DNA of 59,818 bases from Acidobacteriota bacterium (GTDB taxonomy: Bacteria; Acidobacteriota; Terriglobia; Bryobacterales; Bryobacteraceae): positions 1-59,818 of the forward strand of contig VFZU01000021.1 in the NCBI GenBank assembly GCA_016870995.1, read 5' to 3'. A program made the translations under genes and the position numbers. A model generated the notes under the pieces. It was not told the DNA's origin. It made no database searches and saw nothing but the letters and a program-made list of their open reading frames with translations. The first letter of the stretch is position 1. Every line of letters starts with the position of its first letter. Below, in pieces: positions 18,082 to 27,195 of the stretch.

Positions 18082-19236
18082 CTAGACCGAAGCCATCACC
18101 TTGGCGTGAGCGATCTTCCACTTTTCCATTTCTTCCGGCAAGCCGATCGAAACGCGAACGTAAGTGGGCATCGAGGGCCATGCACGACCGACGAGAACCT
18201 TTTCCTTCACCATGCCTTCCACATACTGGCGAGCAGGCATTTTCACGTCGATCATGAACTTGTTCGAAACGGACGGGATGAAGGAGTAACCCTTGCTCGT
18301 CGCCCAGTTCAGAACGTTCTCGCGGGTCGCCTTGATGATTTCACGGCGCTTTGGCACCAGATCCTTCACCTTCAGCGAGGCCGTGGCGCCAACCATACCG
18401 GTCACCGGCAGAGCACCAGACGAATAGGGCATCAGCTTCTTCAACAGATCCGGGCGTCCAATCGCGGCGCCAGCGCGCAGGCCGGCCATGCCGAACAGCT
18501 TCGAGAACGTGCGCAAGATCACAACGTCCTTATCCTGCTGCACAAAGTCCGAACCGAAGTCCGCACCCGTCAAATGAATGTAGGCTTCGTCAAGAATCAC
18601 AACCGAACCAGCCGGTTTGTTCTTGATCAGCCATTCAATATCGCTCTTGGGGGTCAACGTGCCGGTCGGGTTGTTGGGGTTGCAAACATAGTACGCACCT
18701 GCGTTCGGGTCTGCAGCCAACATTGCCTTCACGTCATGCTTGTAGCCATTGGCGGCATCCAGCTTTACTTTCGTCACCTTGGCGCCCACAAACTGCGCGG
18801 CACGTGCGGCGGCTTCATAGTCCGGGTCGGCCGTCACCAGGCCGCGTTCCTTCGAGGTGAACGCAATCACGGAGTAGTGCAGAGGAGCGGAAGAACCCGC
18901 AAACGGCTGCACGTAATCCGGCTTCACTCCATCGAGATCGGCCTGTACCTTGGCAAACTCGAAAGTCTTTTCGTACATGTAGCGCCCGCCACCCTTGATC
19001 ACGGCGTACATCGCTTCCGCGGCTTCCGGACAGGGGCCAAGCGGATTCTCGTTCGCGTTGATGCGAACCGCGTCCTTGGGTGCATCAAGACGCATCGAAA
19101 GTTGAGCCATGGCGGCTTCGTTGTAAAAGGGGAGAGCGGCACCGCCGGCGACGAGCGCGGAGATGCGGCCAAAATTGCGACGGCTATAGCCGCGCTTGAG
19201 AAGATCCTGTTCGGTTTCGGGGCTGAAGAACGCCAT
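18082..19236 (-). CDS. Tat-exported HisC-like aminotransferase
   Basis: The start at 19236 is chosen because AAAGGA stands about 13 bases upstream and a good promoter lies at 19281-19310; a longer frame to 19323 would include that promoter. The 384-residue product begins with a twin-arginine signal (YSRRNFGRISALVAGGAALP). A class I/II PLP-dependent aminotransferase fold follows, with the HisC-like ANENPLGPCPEA, NPNNPTGTLTP, and the PLP-lysine motif RTFSKLFGMAGLRAG. The fold is that of histidinol-phosphate aminotransferase, but export to the periplasm makes a role in histidine synthesis unlikely. An amino acid, amino sugar or peptide-derived substrate is more plausible. It lies between a TonB-dependent receptor and a SulP transporter, all on the minus strand. 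Confidence 0.85.
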   Translation of the reverse strand: MAFFSPETEQDLLKRGYSRRNFGRISALVAGGAALPFYNEAAMAQLSMRLDAPKDAVRINANENPLGPCPEAAEAMYAVIKGGGRYMYEKTFEFAKVQADLDGVKPDYVQPFAGSSAPLHYSVIAFTSKERGLVTADPDYEAAARAAQFVGAKVTKVKLDAANGYKHDVKAMLAADPNAGAYYVCNPNNPTGTLTPKSDIEWLIKNKPAGSVVILDEAYIHLTGADFGSDFVQQDKDVVILRTFSKLFGMAGLRAGAAIGRPDLLKKLMPYSSGALPVTGMVGATASLKVKDLVPKRREIIKATRENVLNWATSKGYSFIPSVSNKFMIDVKMPARQYVEGMVKEKVLVGRAWPSMPTYVRVSIGLPEEMEKWKIAHAKVMASV

Positions 19237-19280
19237 TTCTTGTTCTGTTCCTTTCGAGCAATACTGCAGGTTGTATACAT

Positions 19281-19310
19281 TATATACGCCTTGGCCGCCG
19301 GATGTGCCAA
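19281..19310 (-). promoter_or_regulatory. Sigma70-like promoter for the Tat-exported aminotransferase
   Basis: On the minus strand a TTGGCA -35 box (19305-19310) is followed by an 18-base spacer and TATATA as -10 (19281-19286); the overlapping TATAAT at 19279-19284 would give a 20-base spacer. The promoter is about 45 bases upstream of the ATG at 19236. That leaves room for a 5' UTR carrying the AAAGGA Shine-Dalgarno motif. Confidence 0.6.
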
Positions 19311-19385
19311 CTTTTGGGCTCACCCGGCGGCTTTCGGCAGGAAACTCGCGCCCCTTAGGAAGGCGAATCTCCTCGCTTACCTACC

Positions 19386-22300
19386 TTAGAAGAACAACCG
19401 CAAGCCCAGCTGCAGCATGCGCGGGAAGTTTGCTTGCGACGTGATACGGCCGAATTGCGCGTTTCCGAATGCTGTGTTCGGACCGCGGAAATGCGGGGTG
19501 TTCATCGAATTCAGGGCTTCCGCACGGAACTGCGCCTTGAAGTTCTCAAACACCGTCACCGTCTTGAACACCGAGATGTCCCAGTTCGCCTGGCCCGGTC
19601 CACGCGTATCAATCGCGCGCGGGGCGTTGCCAAACGTGTAGATCGCCGCATTGCTGAACGCTGCCGGGTTCAACCATCCGTCAATCCGCTTCGCGAAGCT
19701 GCCTTCAGCTGCCGGGGCAGTGCCCGTCAGATTCGGCCGCTGGCGCGCCGCGCCAAACGGAGCGTTCAAGTTTGCGTTTGCGAAAACCATGAGCGGATAA
19801 CCGGTCTGGAAGGTCGACACGGCATTGATGCTCCAGCCGCCGATCAGAATGTCCCCCATGCGGTTCAGGTTGCCAAGGAACCGCTTGCCCTTGCCAACAG
19901 GAAGCTCATAGGTCAGCGCATTCGTCCAACGCCGAGGCGAGTCCAGGTAGCTTCTGCTGTATTCCGCTTCGAGGTCATACACGTTCTGCGGACCGGCGTT
20001 GCCGGAATTCAGATTGTTGCCCGCGCCGCCGCCAGCATTGTCCATGTTCTTCGAGAAGGTGAACGCAGTTAACAGCGTCAGCCCATTCGAAGCATTCTTC
20101 TGCACGCGGACGTTGATAGCGTTGTAATCGGCCCGAACATAGCTCTGATTGAGATAGTTCACCGCGTCATAGGCAGGGAACGGACGCAGCAAGCGCTGCC
20201 GTTCGATCGTCGCCGTGCCAGTTACGTTCGCACCACCGCGTCCAAAATAGGGATTCGGGACGGTCTGGCGCAACGTTGCACCCTGGCTGAAGAAGCTCGG
20301 GTTCAACTGGTTCACGTTCAACCCTGCTGCGGTCCAGGTCAGACTCTTGCTGCGCGATCCCGCGTAGCCAGCCACAACCACCATGCCGCCAGGAAGCTGC
20401 CGTTGAACGTCAATGCTGAATTGCTGTACACGACCGCTCGTCGCATCCGGAGCGTACACGTTCATTGCCTTGCCAATGCCCGTGCGGTCACCGAGAGAAT
20501 TGCCAACCGGCTTGTCGAGTCCATTCGGGAACGGATTGCTCAACTGCACCAGCGGCAAGCCGCCGTTGTCGGTGGCCGGATTGGTCAGCGCGGTGATTCC
20601 TTCGCTGTTGAAAGGTGAACCCAGTGCGATCGCCGGGGCCCAATAGATGCCGTATCCACCGCGCAATATTGTCTTATCGTTCAGCTGATAAGCGACACCG
20701 ACACGGGGAGCAAACTTGTTCTGCAGGTAGTTGGACGTCTGCGTCGGCGCACCGTTCACTCCGGCAAACCGGAACACGCCCAGCGTCGGAACACCGGCGC
20801 TTGCCTGCAACGGATTGGCCGCTTTCTCGTCGAAGGTCGTGATCAGGTTGTTGTTCCGTTCCTGCAAGCCAGATTCCCGTTCCCAGCGCAAACCGAGGTT
20901 CAGGGTCAGCTTCTTCGATACACGGTAGTCATCCTGGATGTACATACCGTAGTACTTCACGAACTGGAAGAGCTTGGTCGGGATAAAGCCTTGCGCAGTG
21001 GAAGGAGCACCCAACAGCATGCTCGCGATGTCTGCACCGCCCGTACCCGTGCTCGCACCAGAGCGGGTGAAGTCGAGGTTGAAGTTGAAGGTGCCCGAGC
21101 TGTTGCCTAGGTCCAAGCCGCTGTTTGCCAGCTTACGGTAGTCGTAGCCCAACTTCAGGCTGTGCTTGCCAAGGAACTTCGACAGGTTCACGCCCAAATT
21201 GTTCGAGTGGTGAACGTAGTTGAAGTTGTTGTTGGTGCCAAGAGAGTAGGCAGTCTGCATGCCAACGTTCGGGAAGGTCTGCGAAGGGATGTCCCGCACG
21301 AATGAGTTGCTGAATCCAAGGCTCGCCACATTGAAGTTCTGGCTCTTCTGGGTTCCGATATTCGGGAAGCGGTTGAAGCCATAACGCACGGCGATGACCG
21401 TCGTCGCGTTCGGCGTGATCGTGTTGTTCAACTGGGTGGTATTCACCCTGCGACCCAGAATCCACTGATCAGGAGAAGAAATCGAAGGATAGGGATTTTC
21501 GCCCGGCTCATCCGAGTTGTAACCGAGGTAGCTCAAATTGGCGCGCCACCAGGAGAACAAAGTATGGTCGAGCTTGATGAACCTCTGGTCGGCGACCGAA
21601 GCCAACGGGCCAGCGCCAGCCAGATTGTTGTCGCCATAGAATCGCGCTGCCTTGGTGGGCAGCTCATAGGTTGCTGCGATGTTTCGGCCAACGGGATCGA
21701 GACGGTTCGACGGAATGATGTTATTCGGGAATGCCGTGCGCGACCCGGTCGTTGTCGTCGAGAACGGATCGTAAATCATCAGCGGTGCGCCAGAGTTCGT
21801 CAAAGAACGAGAGAAGTCGCCAACCCGTTCTGCTGCCGTCGGAGTGTACTGCTCGCGCGATGCTGCCTGCGTGTCGCGGTATCCTTCAAATCCGAGCCAG
21901 AAGAACGTCTTGTTCTTTCCGTCGTAAACCTTCGGGATCCAAACCTTGCCGCCGAAGCTGCCGCCATAGTTGCGGAATGGCTGATTCGTGATCGCCCGTC
22001 CATTGCGATTGTTGAAGAACGTGTTCGCCAACCAGCTCGTCTGGCGCATGTAGCCGAACAAGCTGCCATGGTAGGTATTGCCGCCGCTCTTCAGGTAGGT
22101 GTTGAACACACCGCCACCGGTGCGGCCCATTTCAGAGTCGTAAGTCGAGATCTGCACCTTCATCTCTTCCACCGCTTCGAGCGAAGGAATGATGATCGCG
22201 CGGTTCGCAAAGTCCGTGATCGGAATTCCGTCGAGCAGATAGTTGTTTCCGCGAACCGGACCACCCACGATCGAAATCTGCGAGCTGCCGCTTTGATCCT

Positions 22301-22826
22301 GCATACGCGCATAGGCGGGGTTGCCCACCTGCACCACGGTCGGCGCCAGGCGCGACATCATAAATGGATTGCGTCCCAGGTTCGGCAGATCGATCAGCTT
22401 CTGCCGGTCGACCACCTGCCCGGTCGATGCCGAAGCGGTTTCGAGCAGCGGGGTCTCCTCGGTCACCATGATGCTCTGCGATACGTCACCGACTTCGAGC
22501 TTGACGTCGAGAGTCACATACTGCTGCGTCGCGACCACAATGCCCTTGCGTTCGGTCTTCTTAAATCCAGATTGCTCCACGGTCACCGTATAGGTGCTCG
22601 GGTTGATGTTAGCGAATACATATTCGCCGGCTGCTGAGGTCACCGCCGAACGGGACACACCCGTCGACTCCTCAAGTAATGTCACTTTTGCATTCGTTAT
22701 GGTTGCGCCCCCTTGGTCTACCACGCTGCCGCGCAGGTTGCCGAAGGAGGTTTGTGCCCAACTGATGGAATTGCACATCATAAGGGCAATGAGCGAGAGA
22801 GAGAGACTCAGTCGCATTTTTCTCAT
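19386..22826 (-). CDS. TonB-dependent receptor, Oar-like, with carboxypeptidase-regulatory-like domain
   Basis: This 1146-residue outer-membrane protein starts at an ATG preceded by AGGGGA. It has a signal peptide (LSLSLIALMMCNSISWAQ), a regulatory-like Ig domain (about 28-115, GSVVDQGGATITNAKVTL), a plug with LIDLPNLGRNPFMMSRLAP and SGSSQISIVGGPVRGNNYLL, then a barrel ending QLGLRLFF. Its plug motifs are almost identical to those of the receptor at 13047-16469, so the two are recent or conserved paralogues. Upstream there is a non-coding region that should hold its promoter. It is likely an importer of large substrates in the outer membrane; the substrate is unknown. Confidence 0.9.
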   Translation of the reverse strand: MRKMRLSLSLSLIALMMCNSISWAQTSFGNLRGSVVDQGGATITNAKVTLLEESTGVSRSAVTSAAGEYVFANINPSTYTVTVEQSGFKKTERKGIVVATQQYVTLDVKLEVGDVSQSIMVTEETPLLETASASTGQVVDRQKLIDLPNLGRNPFMMSRLAPTVVQVGNPAYARMQDQSGSSQISIVGGPVRGNNYLLDGIPITDFANRAIIIPSLEAVEEMKVQISTYDSEMGRTGGGVFNTYLKSGGNTYHGSLFGYMRQTSWLANTFFNNRNGRAITNQPFRNYGGSFGGKVWIPKVYDGKNKTFFWLGFEGYRDTQAASREQYTPTAAERVGDFSRSLTNSGAPLMIYDPFSTTTTGSRTAFPNNIIPSNRLDPVGRNIAATYELPTKAARFYGDNNLAGAGPLASVADQRFIKLDHTLFSWWRANLSYLGYNSDEPGENPYPSISSPDQWILGRRVNTTQLNNTITPNATTVIAVRYGFNRFPNIGTQKSQNFNVASLGFSNSFVRDIPSQTFPNVGMQTAYSLGTNNNFNYVHHSNNLGVNLSKFLGKHSLKLGYDYRKLANSGLDLGNSSGTFNFNLDFTRSGASTGTGGADIASMLLGAPSTAQGFIPTKLFQFVKYYGMYIQDDYRVSKKLTLNLGLRWERESGLQERNNNLITTFDEKAANPLQASAGVPTLGVFRFAGVNGAPTQTSNYLQNKFAPRVGVAYQLNDKTILRGGYGIYWAPAIALGSPFNSEGITALTNPATDNGGLPLVQLSNPFPNGLDKPVGNSLGDRTGIGKAMNVYAPDATSGRVQQFSIDVQRQLPGGMVVVAGYAGSRSKSLTWTAAGLNVNQLNPSFFSQGATLRQTVPNPYFGRGGANVTGTATIERQRLLRPFPAYDAVNYLNQSYVRADYNAINVRVQKNASNGLTLLTAFTFSKNMDNAGGGAGNNLNSGNAGPQNVYDLEAEYSRSYLDSPRRWTNALTYELPVGKGKRFLGNLNRMGDILIGGWSINAVSTFQTGYPLMVFANANLNAPFGAARQRPNLTGTAPAAEGSFAKRIDGWLNPAAFSNAAIYTFGNAPRAIDTRGPGQANWDISVFKTVTVFENFKAQFRAEALNSMNTPHFRGPNTAFGNAQFGRITSQANFPRMLQLGLRLFF

Positions 22827-23168
22827 GTAGATCCCCTGAACTGTTTGGATTTTTGGCTCTGGACGAGAGGGAGCCGGGGTCGCGACTGGGCGAGACGACA
22901 GGCCTAATTACAGCAACGGGGAGGGCATACCTAAACTTCAGATCTGACCCTCGTGATTGCAGTATAAACAGAACTGTTATGCGGGGAAAGTCCTACACTT
23001 CTCTCGGTTCATAGAAGTTTTTGATAGGGGCCTCAAAGCATAACCCATATACTTAGATTAAGATAAATCGCTATGAAGCCAGACTGAAATTTCGGCCACA
23101 GATTCGCAATACAGCGTAAATTTTTTCTCACAACGCGGCTCAGATTCGGAAGTTCTCTTCCATCCGAT
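22827..23168. other. Intergenic region without a recognised gene
   Basis: This 342-base stretch lies between the receptor gene and the downstream end of the esterase gene. It is more AT-rich than its surroundings. An imperfect dyad (AACAG-AA-CTGTT, about 22967-22978) lies next to a weak minus-strand -10-like TATACT. No protein-coding frame in it is credible, and no RNA gene was recognised. Confidence 0.4.
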
Positions 23169-25097
23169 TTAGAGAAAGCCACCCACCGTCTTCGCGATTC
23201 CCCAACCCTCCCCACGTAACCTTCTTCCCAAACCCCGCAGAGCTACCCCTGACGGATTCACCGGTCCAACCTCCATTACACGTCCCTTGCCCAATAGCCG
23301 CCTCAGATCCGCCAGATCAAACCACGCCAACACCCGCGGCGCTACAACATTGTCCAAACCCTCGTGCAGCGGCCATCTCACAATATCTTCCAGGCTCTCC
23401 ACCGAACCCTCCACCAACACTTTGACCACCTTCGGCTCCATCACCGCGGCCAGCATCCCCGCCGGGCCAAACCTCCCGCACGCATACACCACGACCGGCT
23501 CACCACCCTCAGCCCAACGCACAGCCGAGACAATATCCTCCGCCTGCATCTCCAGCAAATTCCTCCCCAGCAACCATGTACGCGCCGCAATCTGATAATC
23601 GAGGTCATAGCCGACCTTTCCCGCGCGAGGATATTCTGGCCCACTCCCTCGTGGCGATAACTTCACCACCCGATATCCCATCCCGACCAGTTCTTTCAGA
23701 TCTGCTTCCACCCCACCCACCGCAACAACCGTTCCCTTCCCCCTCACCTTACCCATCACTTCCAGCGGAATCCATACTCCTCCTTCCACTTCCAACCCAC
23801 CTCCCTTCAAACCCGGCCGCAACTGTGGTTCCACCCAACCTACGCCGCGACGAATTTCACTCACGCTCGCCGTGCTGCGCTTCTTCTTCAATTCCTCCAA
23901 TGCCTCAATGCTCAAGTCCCGCACTGTCCGCGACCTCATCGATGTCGCCAATTGCCCCGTCCCTGTCACATAAAGCAGACTCTCTTCTTCAGTCTCGGTG
24001 TCTGCTTCTTTTCCATCCGTCTCTGTTCCGAAAAACACCTTCTCCAGCCATCGCGTTGCCGCCTCCCGGCGCGGCTGCGACCAACCATGCGTATCATCGT
24101 ACTCAAAGAACCCCATCTTCGCCCCGTCCGCCATCACATCGAACAATCGCGCCGTTGCTTTGTGCGTCGCTCTCGCCCCGGCGATGGGAAAGTAATCTCG
24201 AATCGCGCTGGTGATCAAAAAGGGACGCGGCGCAAAACCCAGCGCAAAATCTCCAAAATCCAGGCCCCGCGAAATCATCCCTGGCCACACCTGTTCAGAA
24301 TCCTGTGGCCCAGGTCCCACCCACAATTCCCGCCAACTCGTCATGTAGCAACTCGACACCGCCGTTGCCAGCCTCGGCTCAAACAGTGCGAGATACGCCG
24401 CCTGCGTCCCTCCACCGGAATTCCCAGCCACCGCGATCCGCTGGGCATCAATCTCGGGCCTCGTCAGCAAGTAGTCGAACGCCCTCACTCCATCCCACAC
24501 AAAATGGCGCGCGATTGTCTGCCCCACCAGCAACCCCGACACTCCCGCCATCAAATGCTCGCCCACTCCAATCCCGGCCCGCGACTTCCCCGTTGCCTCA
24601 TCAAAATATTCCAGCCGCTCTCCTTGCCCTGGAGGATCGTAAGCCAGTACCGCGATGCCACGTTTCACAAACCCGACAAACGCCTTCTGATAAGTCGCCG
24701 ATGCCTTCCCGTTCGCCGAATGTCCAGCCACACCCAGCACCGCCGGATACGGCCCCTTGCCCACCGTCGGTAGATACAAATTCGCTGTCACCCGAAACCC
24801 AGGCTGGCTCTCGAATACGATTCTCTCTACTCGATACCCATCCCGCGAAAACCCACCCGTCACCTTTGCATTCAGTGGCGTCTTCGCCGCCGGCAATCCG
24901 CCAATCAACTCGAGCGCCGCCGCGCGAATCTCTCGCTGCCGCTGCTCAATTTCGGCTCGCGTCGACAACCCGGCCACCAACCGGTCCCGCGCATCCCAGT
25001 GCTTGCGGGCTTCGCCCTCAAGCCAATCTTCAAACTGCTGCCGGTACCCCGTCTGGGCCACGCCAACAACGGCAACCAACAACAAAGCGATTCTCAT
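23169..25097 (-). CDS. Exported alpha/beta hydrolase, acetyl-xylan-esterase-like, tandem domain
   Basis: The start at 25097 overlaps the stop of the upstream gene (ATGA); the frame extends further but inside that gene. The 642-residue product has a signal peptide (RIALLLVAVVGVAQT), then a serine-hydrolase domain with the acetyl-xylan-esterase/AB-hydrolase pattern (LYLPTVGKGPYPAVLGVAGH, a GNSGGGT nucleophile elbow with Ser, and FEYDDTHGWSQP with a likely catalytic His). A second region from about residue 420 repeats the fold but has no clear nucleophile, so it looks like a degenerate tandem domain. Its partner gene encodes a ChbG/YdjC deacetylase. The pair would fit removal of acetyl or acyl groups from polysaccharides outside the cell or in the periplasm. 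Confidence 0.7.
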   Translation of the reverse strand: MRIALLLVAVVGVAQTGYRQQFEDWLEGEARKHWDARDRLVAGLSTRAEIEQRQREIRAAALELIGGLPAAKTPLNAKVTGGFSRDGYRVERIVFESQPGFRVTANLYLPTVGKGPYPAVLGVAGHSANGKASATYQKAFVGFVKRGIAVLAYDPPGQGERLEYFDEATGKSRAGIGVGEHLMAGVSGLLVGQTIARHFVWDGVRAFDYLLTRPEIDAQRIAVAGNSGGGTQAAYLALFEPRLATAVSSCYMTSWRELWVGPGPQDSEQVWPGMISRGLDFGDFALGFAPRPFLITSAIRDYFPIAGARATHKATARLFDVMADGAKMGFFEYDDTHGWSQPRREAATRWLEKVFFGTETDGKEADTETEEESLLYVTGTGQLATSMRSRTVRDLSIEALEELKKKRSTASVSEIRRGVGWVEPQLRPGLKGGGLEVEGGVWIPLEVMGKVRGKGTVVAVGGVEADLKELVGMGYRVVKLSPRGSGPEYPRAGKVGYDLDYQIAARTWLLGRNLLEMQAEDIVSAVRWAEGGEPVVVYACGRFGPAGMLAAVMEPKVVKVLVEGSVESLEDIVRWPLHEGLDNVVAPRVLAWFDLADLRRLLGKGRVMEVGPVNPSGVALRGLGRRLRGEGWGIAKTVGGFL

Positions 25098-25906
25098 CGC
25101 GCCACCTCGGCCCCCACACTCGTCAACAACACATTCTTTCTCTTCACAGCCGCATGCACATCGGCATGCGTCCACGCATACAAGATCCCCGCGCGCTGCT
25201 CGGCCACATTCCGGTACCCCTCATGCCCCACTCGCCGCATCTCGGCCGTATCCGTTGCCGGATGATCGACGAACGCGTGGATTCCTGGCCCGAGCCCCTC
25301 GATCATCTTCACCATCCCGGCCACTCTCTGCTCCTTCGAATCGTTCGGTCCATAGGGAGCCCGCAGCCGGTTCAAGCCTGCAATCGAATCCTGCATCGGC
25401 ATCTTGTACTCCGCACTCAGCTTCAACGTCAACTCGCGCAACCTCGGCGTCGCAGTCGCTGCGCCCATATGTGTCGACAACCAGCTCGCCCGCGGCACCA
25501 GTTTCTTGCCCAACTCAATCTGCGCGCGAATCTCCCCTTCCACTTCCTCCAGTTTCACTCCCGGCGCCGCCACATCCTTCGTCCGCGGAGGAAAATACCC
25601 AGCCCCATCCACCAGACTAGGCATCACCGTCAGCGGCCGCCACTTCACGCTGTCCCACTCGCTCGTCAACGCCAGATGAATCCCCACATCCAGCCCCGGG
25701 TTCGCCTTCAATTGTTCGGCCGCCTCAAGCAGCCACGGCCCCGGCACAATCAGATTTGCCGACCGCATAATGCCCTTCTGATAGGCCTCAATTGTCCCCT
25801 CGCCGATCGCATGCACAGCCCCGATATCGTCGCCAATCACAATCAGCCGCGTCGCGGCCTGAGCCGCTGCCACACACATGCTCGCCATCATCGTCCGCCT
25901 CGTCAT
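25094..25906 (-). CDS. ChbG/YdjC-family carbohydrate deacetylase
   Basis: This 270-residue protein has the YdjC family landmarks: an N-terminal IGDDIGAVHAIGEGTIEAYQ with the paired Asp residues, a GIHLALTSEWD His motif and a WLSTHMGAA second His motif. Related enzymes such as ChbG remove an acetyl group from chitobiose-type oligosaccharides using a bound metal. A weak hydrophobic N-terminus (MMASMCVAAAQAAT) suggests export. Its stop overlaps the esterase start, so the two are cotranscribed and likely act on the same glycan. Confidence 0.8.
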   Translation of the reverse strand: MTRRTMMASMCVAAAQAATRLIVIGDDIGAVHAIGEGTIEAYQKGIMRSANLIVPGPWLLEAAEQLKANPGLDVGIHLALTSEWDSVKWRPLTVMPSLVDGAGYFPPRTKDVAAPGVKLEEVEGEIRAQIELGKKLVPRASWLSTHMGAATATPRLRELTLKLSAEYKMPMQDSIAGLNRLRAPYGPNDSKEQRVAGMVKMIEGLGPGIHAFVDHPATDTAEMRRVGHEGYRNVAEQRAGILYAWTHADVHAAVKRKNVLLTSVGAEVAR

Positions 25907-26040
25907 TGCAAGACCATCCTACTACCCCCTTGGCACAACAGACTCTCCAAAGGAATAGGAACTTTCCGAGCGAGTAAGGTTTTGCCCTAACTAGGGTCGA
26001 TCGGGGACTCACCTTAGGGGCTTTGTCTGATGGGAGTAGT

Positions 26041-26069
26041 TTGCAGATCGCAATACACTTACCGTAGAT
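26041..26069 (+). promoter_or_regulatory. Possible promoter of the Pil-Chp operon
   Basis: A TTGCAG -35-like box (26041-26046) is followed by a 17-base spacer and GTAGAT as -10 (26064-26069), about 55 bases before the TTG start at 26124. Upstream, at 25985-25996, lies an exact inverted repeat (CCCTA-AC-TAGGG). TAGGG-like motifs recur at about 26014 and 26102. The assignment is based on pattern only. Confidence 0.35.
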
Positions 26070-26123
26070 TCCTAGCGACATTTATGCATTCATCGCCTTT
26101 GCTAGGGGTATGGAGCGTGCGAA

Positions 26124-27182
26124 TTGACAACGGCAAAATCAGCAATGCTTAGCGACGCTGTGCAGGCGATACGTCTCGGCCAAAAGGGTATGGCGAGGGA
26201 AATCCTGGCGTCCATCCTGAGGAAAAATCCGCAAGATGAACAAGCCTACATCTGGAGCGCCGCCGTCGCAGAAACACCAGAGGGCGCGATCGCGCTGCTG
26301 GAAAAGCTGATTGAATTGAATCCGCAGAACGCCTTGGCCTGGAAAACTCTGGCCGCGCACCGGCTGGCCCAGCAGCCAACTCCGACGAAACTTCCACTGG
26401 GCGAGAGTACGCCACCCTCAAACAATGCGGCAACGGTGCCTGCAGTTGCAGCGATAAAGCGGGAAAGCTGCCTGGTATGCGGCCGAGAACGCGAAGAGGA
26501 AGATTCGCACTCGGTATGCGCCAGCTGCGGGTGCCCTTTGTCTCTGGGCCATTTGGCCACGGCGCAAGCCAAAGGGACGGTGAACGAAAGGTCCGTAGAA
26601 ACAGCCGTCTCAGAAATGATCCATCGGGGCGACTCGAGCGGACAAGTAATGTTGGGCGTTGCCATTGGACTGATGAGCATGTACCGGAGCGGGGACGCTT
26701 TGCAGTATCTCAAGAGGGCCGCAGATCTGGCATATGGCGGGGCTCAAGTACGGGAGGCTTGCGCAGAAGTCGCCGCAAGGAAGTTGGTCTTGATTGTGGA
26801 CGATTCAGCCACCGTGCGTCGGCTGGTCTCCACGGCACTCGAACGGAACGGGCTGCGCGTATCCAGCGCCGTGAACGGGCGGCAGGGATTCGAGAAGTTT
26901 CAGAAAGAAACGCCCGATTTCGTCCTGACGGACATCACCATGCCCGAGATGGACGGCTACGAATTCTGCAAAGCAGTGCGGCGGCATCCTTCAGGAAAGG
27001 GTCTCCCGGTCGTGATGTTGAGCGGAAATGACGGTTTATTTGACAAAGTACGCGGGAAAGTGGCCGGTGCAACCGATCACTTAAACAAACCATTTCACAA
27101 CGATGTGCTGACGGCGGCTGTCAACAAGCATCTGCGCAAGGGCGACAACGGCAAAGGATTCCGCATTTTTGACCTCGGATAG
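26124..27182 (+). CDS. PilG-like response regulator fused to TPR and zinc-ribbon regions
   Basis: The TTG at 26124 has GGAG 8 bases upstream; an ATG at 26145 is an alternative. The 352-residue product has a helical TPR-like N-terminus (about 10-80, KGMAREILASILRKNPQDEQ), a zinc ribbon with CxxC at 116-119 and 132-135, another TPR-like helical stretch (about 165-215, SGDALQYLKRAADLAYG) and a full CheY-like receiver (about 219-345). The receiver contains VDDS, the phospho-accepting Asp in LTDITMPEMDG, LSGN and the Lys in NKPF. It heads an operon of Pil-Chp chemosensory genes and takes the place of PilG. The extra TPR and zinc ribbon suggest it docks onto another protein. Confidence 0.75.
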   Translation: MTTAKSAMLSDAVQAIRLGQKGMAREILASILRKNPQDEQAYIWSAAVAETPEGAIALLEKLIELNPQNALAWKTLAAHRLAQQPTPTKLPLGESTPPSNNAATVPAVAAIKRESCLVCGREREEEDSHSVCASCGCPLSLGHLATAQAKGTVNERSVETAVSEMIHRGDSSGQVMLGVAIGLMSMYRSGDALQYLKRAADLAYGGAQVREACAEVAARKLVLIVDDSATVRRLVSTALERNGLRVSSAVNGRQGFEKFQKETPDFVLTDITMPEMDGYEFCKAVRRHPSGKGLPVVMLSGNDGLFDKVRGKVAGATDHLNKPFHNDVLTAAVNKHLRKGDNGKGFRIFDLG

Positions 27183-27195
27183 ACAAGGAAAGCTT

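Noticed and set aside
16708-22826. A single operon spanning SulP, the aminotransferase and the receptor
   Set aside because: A promoter-like sequence precedes the aminotransferase and a hairpin follows it, so the genes are likely transcribed separately even though they share a strand.
22827-23168. Possible small gene or RNA in the AT-rich intergenic region
   Set aside because: No frame had codon use, start or Shine-Dalgarno support, and no stable RNA fold was evident by reading.
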